NCBI GenBank assembly: GCA_003500955.1
Contig: DNQP01000242.1
Coordinates: forward strand, 1 to 15,650
Direction of reading: 5' to 3'
From: Curvibacter sp.
GTDB lineage: Bacteria > Pseudomonadota > Gammaproteobacteria > Burkholderiales > Burkholderiaceae_C
Length of the DNA: 15,650 nucleotides
Numbering within the stretch: position 1 is the first letter of the stretch; each line of letters begins with the position of its first letter. Shown piece by piece: positions 12,016 to 15,650 of the stretch. The translations under genes were made by a program, and so were the position numbers. The notes beneath the pieces were generated by a model that saw only the letters and a program-made list of their open reading frames with translations, was not told the origin of the DNA and did not search any database.

Positions 12016-13599
12016 ATGCCCCATCCCCTGACCGACCGCCGGCAGTTGCTGCAGCTGGTTGCTGCCACCGCCACCACGCTCTGGCTGCCGCGCGGCGCCT
12101 GGAGCCGTAGCGCCCGCCTGCAGAGCGACCCCTATGCGCTGGGCGTGGCCAGTGGCGCGCCGCTGCCCGATGGCGTGGTGCTCTGGACGCGTCTGCTGTT
12201 TGCGGAGCCACAGGCGCGCGAGTTCACCTTGCGTTGGGAAGTGGCGCACGACGAGGCCTTCACGCGCATCGCCCGCAGTGGCCAGGTGCAAGCCGTCCCG
12301 GCGCTGGGCCATGCGGTGCATGCCGAGGTGCAGGGCCTGGAGCCGGACCGCTGGTATTTCTACCGCTTCATGCTGGGCGAGGCGGTGAGCCCCGTGGGCC
12401 GCACGCGCACCGCGCCCGCGCCGGGCGCCGAGGCGGCGCGCCTGCGCGTGGGCTATGCCTCGTGCCAGCGCTGGGAGCATGGCTATTACGCCGCCTGGCG
12501 GCATCTGCGCGCCGATGCGCCGGACCTGGTGCTCTTCCTGGGCGATTACATCTACGAATACCCGGGCGCGCAGAACCCCGTGCGCCCCGTGACGGGCGGC
12601 TGGGTGCTGACGCTGGAGGACTACCGCGCGCGCTACGCCCTGCACCGCAGCGACCCGGACCTGCAGGCCATGCACGCGGCCTGCCCCTGGTTGCTGACCT
12701 GGGACGACCACGAGGTACAGAACGATTACGCCGGCCTGCACGCGGGCAATGGCATGCCCGTGCTCGGCACGGTGCCCGATTTCGCGGCGCGGCGTGCCGC
12801 GGCCTACCAGGCCTGGTACGAGCACATGCCCGTGCGCGCCTCGATGCTGACGCGGGGCCTGAGCGGCCTGCAGCAGCGCCCGCAGGGCGCCGAGCTGCGC
12901 ATCCACCAGCAGCTGGCCTGGGGCCGGCTGGCCACGCTGCATCTGCTCGACGGTCGGCAGTACCGCGACCGCCAGGCCTGCGTGCAGGACGGCGGCAGCC
13001 TGATCGACCCGGCGCAGTGCCCGGAATGGGCCGAGCCGCAGCGCAGCTACTTGGGCGCGGCGCAGGAGCAGTGGCTGGACCAGGCGCTGGCGCGCAGCGC
13101 CGGGCGCTGGAACGTGATCGGGCAGCAGACGCTGTTCGGTCCGCGTGACGCGCGGCCCGGCCCGGGGCAACGTTTCTGGAACGACGGCTGGGACGGCTAC
13201 CCTGCGGCCCGCACCCGTCTGCTCGACGCGCTGCAGCGCCACCTTGTGAGCAACCCGGTCTTCTTCGGCGGCGATGTGCACGAGAACTGGGTGGGCCACG
13301 TCAAGGCCGACTACGCGCGTGCGGACAGCGCGGCGATTGGTGTGGAGTTTTGCGGCACCAGCATCAGCTCGCGCGCCAGTGCCTCGGGCATGGAGCGCGC
13401 GGCCGAGCGTCTGGCCGAGAACCCGCACTTCATCTACGGCGAGGCGCGCTACCGCGGCTATGGCCTGGCGGAGTTCACGCCGCAGCGCCTGCGCACCACG
13501 CTGCGCGCGGTGGAGGACGTGACGCGCGCGGACTCCGGCGCCTACACACTGGCGCAATTCGAAGTCCACACGGGACGCGCGCAACTCGAGCGGGGATAA
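12016..13599 (+). CDS. phoD: PhoD-family alkaline phosphatase / phosphodiesterase
   Basis: This is an exported Ca/Fe-dependent phosphatase family member that hydrolyses phosphate mono- and diesters outside the cytoplasm. It is 527 residues, typical in length. The N-terminus TDRRQLLQLVAATA resembles a twin-arginine signal, the usual route for PhoD. A PhoD N-terminal beta domain (about 37-133, starting with DPYALGVASGAPLPDGVVLWTR) precedes the metallophosphatase domain. The latter has the metal-binding Cys150 in ASCQ, Asp177 in LGDYIYEY, Asp230/Asp231/His232 in TWDDHEVQND, and GGDVHENWVGH (418-428). The start at 12016 gives the complete signal peptide but has no obvious Shine-Dalgarno. It is transcribed divergently from the importer operon. 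Its stop TAA lies inside a -10-like GATAAT (13595-13600) that may serve the next gene. Confidence 0.92.
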   Translation: MPHPLTDRRQLLQLVAATATTLWLPRGAWSRSARLQSDPYALGVASGAPLPDGVVLWTRLLFAEPQAREFTLRWEVAHDEAFTRIARSGQVQAVPALGHAVHAEVQGLEPDRWYFYRFMLGEAVSPVGRTRTAPAPGAEAARLRVGYASCQRWEHGYYAAWRHLRADAPDLVLFLGDYIYEYPGAQNPVRPVTGGWVLTLEDYRARYALHRSDPDLQAMHAACPWLLTWDDHEVQNDYAGLHAGNGMPVLGTVPDFAARRAAAYQAWYEHMPVRASMLTRGLSGLQQRPQGAELRIHQQLAWGRLATLHLLDGRQYRDRQACVQDGGSLIDPAQCPEWAEPQRSYLGAAQEQWLDQALARSAGRWNVIGQQTLFGPRDARPGPGQRFWNDGWDGYPAARTRLLDALQRHLVSNPVFFGGDVHENWVGHVKADYARADSAAIGVEFCGTSISSRASASGMERAAERLAENPHFIYGEARYRGYGLAEFTPQRLRTTLRAVEDVTRADSGAYTLAQFEVHTGRAQLERG

Positions 13600-13600
13600 T
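13595..13600 (+). promoter_or_regulatory. -10-like element at the end of phoD
   Basis: GATAAT overlaps the phoD stop codon and lies exactly six bases before the ATG at 13607. The -35 position holds only GC-rich sequence (GGGACG at 17 bases), so the promoter is weakly supported. If active it would give the DUF481 gene its own transcript with a leader of about 50 bases. Confidence 0.35.
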
Positions 13601-13606
13601 CGGGGC

Positions 13607-13645
13607 ATGACGCCGGCCTGCAGGCCGGCGCCACGCACCGATTGA
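13607..13645 (+). other. 12-codon leader ORF upstream of the DUF481 gene
   Basis: An ATG six bases after the -10-like element opens a frame of 12 codons (MTPACRPAPRTD) ending in TGA, ten bases before the DUF481 ATG. It contains the GC-rich palindrome at 13611-13630. It could be a leaderless upstream ORF that affects translation of the next gene, or chance. No coding evidence exists beyond its position. Confidence 0.2.
13611..13630. repeat. Perfect 20-base GC-rich palindrome
   Basis: CGCCGGCCTG followed by its exact reverse complement CAGGCCGGCG makes a perfect inverted repeat with no spacer, between phoD and the DUF481 gene. As RNA it would fold to a tight hairpin. It has no T-tract, so it is not a canonical intrinsic terminator. 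It could stabilise the phoD 3' end, attenuate read-through or shape the leader of the next gene. Confidence 0.6.
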
Positions 13646-13655
13646 ACTCCCCGAG

Positions 13656-14609
13656 ATGAAGCAAGCGTTTCTATTGCCATGGTTGCTGGCCGGCAGCCTG
13701 GCCCTGGCCCAGCAGGCCACCCCCGCATCGCCCGAGACTGAAACCGTGACCGAGCCGGTCGCCGTGCCCCTGCGGGCGCCCGAGGTGGCGCCCGTGGTGG
13801 TGGCGCCTGTACCCGCCGCCGAGCCGGCGCCCGAAGTGCCCGCCACGCCGCCGGCACCGCCTGTGCAGCCGGCCTATGTGCCGCCGCTGCAGCTGGAGAC
13901 GGCCGGCCGCTGGGCCGGTGACTTCGGTGCCGGACTCACGCTGTCCTCGGGCAACACCGACGGGCAGGCCTTCAACCTGACGCTGGACACCACCTACACC
14001 CGACCCGAGGACAAGCTCTCGCTGTTCGGCAACTACCTGGAGAGCCGTGCACGCACCGAGACCGACGGCGTGGTGACGACCAGCATCACGGCGCGGCGCT
14101 GGCGCGCGGGCACGCGTTACGACCGCAACATCACGGAACAGGAGTTCGGCTTTGTCGGCCTGGAGTTCAGCCATGACCGCGTGCGCGACCTGGATTTGCG
14201 CACCCTGGTCAGCACCGGTCTGGGCCGCCATATCTACAAGGATGCGGAGCTGACCTGGGACGTCTACGCCGGTCTGTCCTGGCGCGAGGACTACTACCGC
14301 GGCGAAGGCGTGGAGATCGATGGTGTGCTGCGCAAGCACTACACCACCACCGAGACCCTGTTCGGCCAGGAGTCCACGCACCAGTTCGCGGGCAGCACGC
14401 GCTTCACCCAGAAGTTCGTGCTCTATCCAGGGCTGCTCAAGGGCCAGGGGGTACGCGCCACGCTGGACGTGGGCCTGCTGGTAGACATCAACAAGACGCT
14501 GAGCCTCAGCGTCAAGCTGCAGAGCCGCTACGACAGCCAGTCGCCACCGCCGGCCGAGAAGTACGACCTCTCGCTGATCACCGGCCTGAGCGTGAAGATC
14601 GGGAGCTAG
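13656..14609 (+). CDS. DUF481 family outer-membrane protein
   Basis: This is a 317-residue exported protein of the DUF481 (YdiY-like) family, whose members are predicted outer-membrane beta barrels of unknown function. A signal peptide is visible (Lys2, hydrophobic core, Ala-Leu-Ala with cleavage near residue 18). Residues about 20-80 form an unusual Pro/Ala/Val/Glu-rich linker. The family domain then starts with WAGDFGAGLTLSSGNTDGQA (86-105), a signature of DUF481, followed by alternating beta strands to the end. The C-terminus (GLSVKIGS) ends in Ser rather than the terminal aromatic residue usual for barrel proteins. The ATG at 13656 is preceded by a weak CCCCGAG. Its stop overlaps the convergent thioredoxin gene stop (CTAG, 14606-14609). 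Confidence 0.88.
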   Translation: MKQAFLLPWLLAGSLALAQQATPASPETETVTEPVAVPLRAPEVAPVVVAPVPAAEPAPEVPATPPAPPVQPAYVPPLQLETAGRWAGDFGAGLTLSSGNTDGQAFNLTLDTTYTRPEDKLSLFGNYLESRARTETDGVVTTSITARRWRAGTRYDRNITEQEFGFVGLEFSHDRVRDLDLRTLVSTGLGRHIYKDAELTWDVYAGLSWREDYYRGEGVEIDGVLRKHYTTTETLFGQESTHQFAGSTRFTQKFVLYPGLLKGQGVRATLDVGLLVDINKTLSLSVKLQSRYDSQSPPPAEKYDLSLITGLSVKIGS

Positions 14610-15163
14610 AAGTGCTGCGCCAGCCACAGGCGCAGGCGCATGCCGAGCTCGGGCGTGTAGCCCACGCTGGCGTGGCGAATGCGCCCCTTGGCGTCGAGCA
14701 CCACAAAGGCTGGCACGGCCTTGAAACCGTAGCGCGCCGTGAGGCGGCCATCGGCATCGACGGCAGCCAGCCAGTGCAGATCGCGTTGGGCCATCACGCG
14801 CGCGACCTGGGCCGCGTCGCCCGAGCGCATGGCGATGGTCAGCACGGGCCAGTCCTGCTGTAGATCACTGATGCTGCCTTCTTCGGCGCGGCAGATGCCG
14901 CACCACTCGGCCCAGAAGTGCAGGGCCACGGCGCGCCCCGGATGCTGGGCACGCCAGGCTTCGAGCGTGATCGCCTCGGTGTCGATGGCGCCGACCAACG
15001 GGGCCTGGAAGTCGGGCGCGGGGCCGGCGGGCAGATCGCGCGTCTGCCAGGCGTTGAGCGCCAGCACGGCGACCACGAGCACGGCCAGCGTGGACGCGTG
15101 GGCACGCCAGTTGAACAGCCAGGCCCTGAAGCCCGCAGCGAGGCGCTGCAGCCGCGGGTTCAA
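14606..15163 (-). CDS. TlpA/DsbE-like membrane-anchored thioredoxin
   Basis: This is a predicted periplasmic thiol-disulfide oxidoreductase, 185 residues. Residues 23-39 form an N-terminal membrane anchor. A TlpA-like redoxin domain then shows the active site WAEWCGIC (Cys88 and Cys91) and the cis-Pro loop Val150-Pro151 (FKAVPAFVVLD). It resembles the protein disulfide oxidoreductases of the ScsD/TlpA group; whether it reduces or oxidises partners cannot be told. The start codon is TTG at 15163, overlapping the serB stop (TTGA at 15160-15163), with GGAG eight bases upstream. No internal Met would keep the anchor, which supports the TTG. It is probably translationally coupled to serB. Confidence 0.85.
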   Translation of the reverse strand: MNPRLQRLAAGFRAWLFNWRAHASTLAVLVVAVLALNAWQTRDLPAGPAPDFQAPLVGAIDTEAITLEAWRAQHPGRAVALHFWAEWCGICRAEEGSISDLQQDWPVLTIAMRSGDAAQVARVMAQRDLHWLAAVDADGRLTARYGFKAVPAFVVLDAKGRIRHASVGYTPELGMRLRLWLAQHF

Positions 15164-15650
15164 CGCAGGATCTCCAGCAGGCGATCCAGCCCGCCGGAGT
15201 TGATGGCCACCATGGCCTGTTCGCGTACCTTGGGCTTGGCGTGGTAGGCCACGGACAGTCCGGCTGAGCCCATCATGGGCAGGTCGTTGGCACCATCGCC
15301 CATGGCGATGGCCTGTAGGGGCGAGATACCCAGCTGCGCGCAGGTCTGCAGCAGCGTGCGCTGCTTCTCGGCGCCGTCGCAGATGTCGCCCCAGGGCTGG
15401 TCGACCATGCGGCCGGTGAGCACGCCGTGCGCGATCTCCAGCACATTGGAGCGCGTGTAGTCGATGCCCAGCAGCTGCTGCACGTGGTCGGCGAAGTAGG
15501 TGAAGCCGCCAGAGACCAGGAGAACTTTCATGCCGGCGCGCTTGCAGGCGGCCACGAGCTCGGCGGCCCCCGGGTTGAGGCGCAGGCGCTCGCGCTTGAC
15601 GGCCTCCAGATCCGCGGTCGTCACGCCCTTGAGCAGGGCGACACGGCGGC
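15160..15650 (-). CDS. serB: Phosphoserine phosphatase SerB (5' end outside window)
   Basis: This HAD-superfamily phosphatase performs the last step of L-serine synthesis, removing phosphate from O-phosphoserine in the cytoplasm. The visible 162 residues enter in frame at the window edge with RRVALLKGV, so the GTG at 15624 is internal and not the start. HAD motif II is seen in KVLLVSGGFTYFADHV, the conserved Lys in CDGAEKQRTLL, and motif III in GDGANDLPMM. The N-terminal nucleophile motif (DxDxT) and any ACT domain lie beyond the window. The stop TGA overlaps the TTG start of the thioredoxin gene. Confidence 0.93.
   Translation of the reverse strand, partial: RRVALLKGVTTADLEAVKRERLRLNPGAAELVAACKRAGMKVLLVSGGFTYFADHVQQLLGIDYTRSNVLEIAHGVLTGRMVDQPWGDICDGAEKQRTLLQTCAQLGISPLQAIAMGDGANDLPMMGSAGLSVAYHAKPKVREQAMVAINSGGLDRLLEILR

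Noticed and set aside
11998..13857. A 619-codon open frame on the minus strand opposite phoD and the start of the DUF481 gene
   Set aside because: It is a GC-rich shadow: Arg/Ala/Gly/His-rich, no recognisable domain, and it lies antisense to a gene with complete PhoD motifs.
1..15650. CRISPR array, rRNA, tRNA, insertion sequence or prophage
   Set aside because: I saw no regularly spaced repeats, no cloverleaf or rRNA sequence, no transposase or integrase frame and no terminal inverted repeats.

Overview
The window is a compact, GC-rich piece of a proteobacterial chromosome. The protein families, the gene neighbourhoods and the codon use (G or C strongly preferred at third positions) point to a betaproteobacterium of the order Burkholderiales, most likely Comamonadaceae or a close relative. 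This is inferred from gene content; there is no rRNA or other taxonomic marker. Genes are packed tightly, with many ATGA-type stop/start overlaps, and no gene-free gap exceeds 300 bases.

Layout. (1) 1-681 holds the end of a NodJ-like ABC-2 permease. It converges on mnmD (656-1426, minus), a stand-alone tRNA methyltransferase for the wobble uridine. (2) 1556-2627 is a translationally coupled cassette of three small plus-strand genes: a Lys/Glu-rich soluble protein, a lipoprotein and a one-helix membrane protein. It converges on mnmH/selU (2618-3673, minus), which is coupled to tesA (3673-4317, minus). tesA diverges, with overlapping start codons, from an ABC ATPase of the YbbA/LolD type (4316-4987, plus). 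(3) 4988-6170 is more A/T-rich than its surroundings. It carries a GIY-YIG/DUF4357 nuclease gene on the minus strand and is followed by a HigB/HigA-type toxin-antitoxin pair (6171-6867), so the two form a small defence-like or mobile-like island. (4) rlmB (6901-7638) is followed by a repeat and a bidirectional terminator. (5) On the minus strand, 7726-8270 encodes two small Gln/Arg-rich proteins with their own strong promoter. (6) 8376-11802 (minus) is a four-gene PhnDCEE-type ABC importer. Its binding protein resembles the putative selenate branch of the PhnD family more than PhnD itself. (7) Divergently, a PhoD-type phosphatase (12016-13599) is followed by a DUF481 outer-membrane protein (13656-14609). 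(8) On the minus strand, serB (cut by the window end) is coupled to a TlpA-like thioredoxin.

The main functional thread is wobble-uridine and selenium metabolism. MnmD finishes the mnm5 group at U34 of tRNA, MnmH exchanges the 2-thio sulfur for selenium, and the PhnDCEE-like importer is a candidate supplier of selenium oxyanion. The import role is an inference from family resemblance and neighbourhood; phosphonate, phosphite or phosphate remain alternatives, and the divergent phoD gene keeps them open. A second thread is a recurring arrangement in which a -10-like hexamer sits exactly six bases before an ATG (higB, rlmB and a 12-codon leader ORF upstream of the DUF481 gene), which suggests leaderless transcripts.
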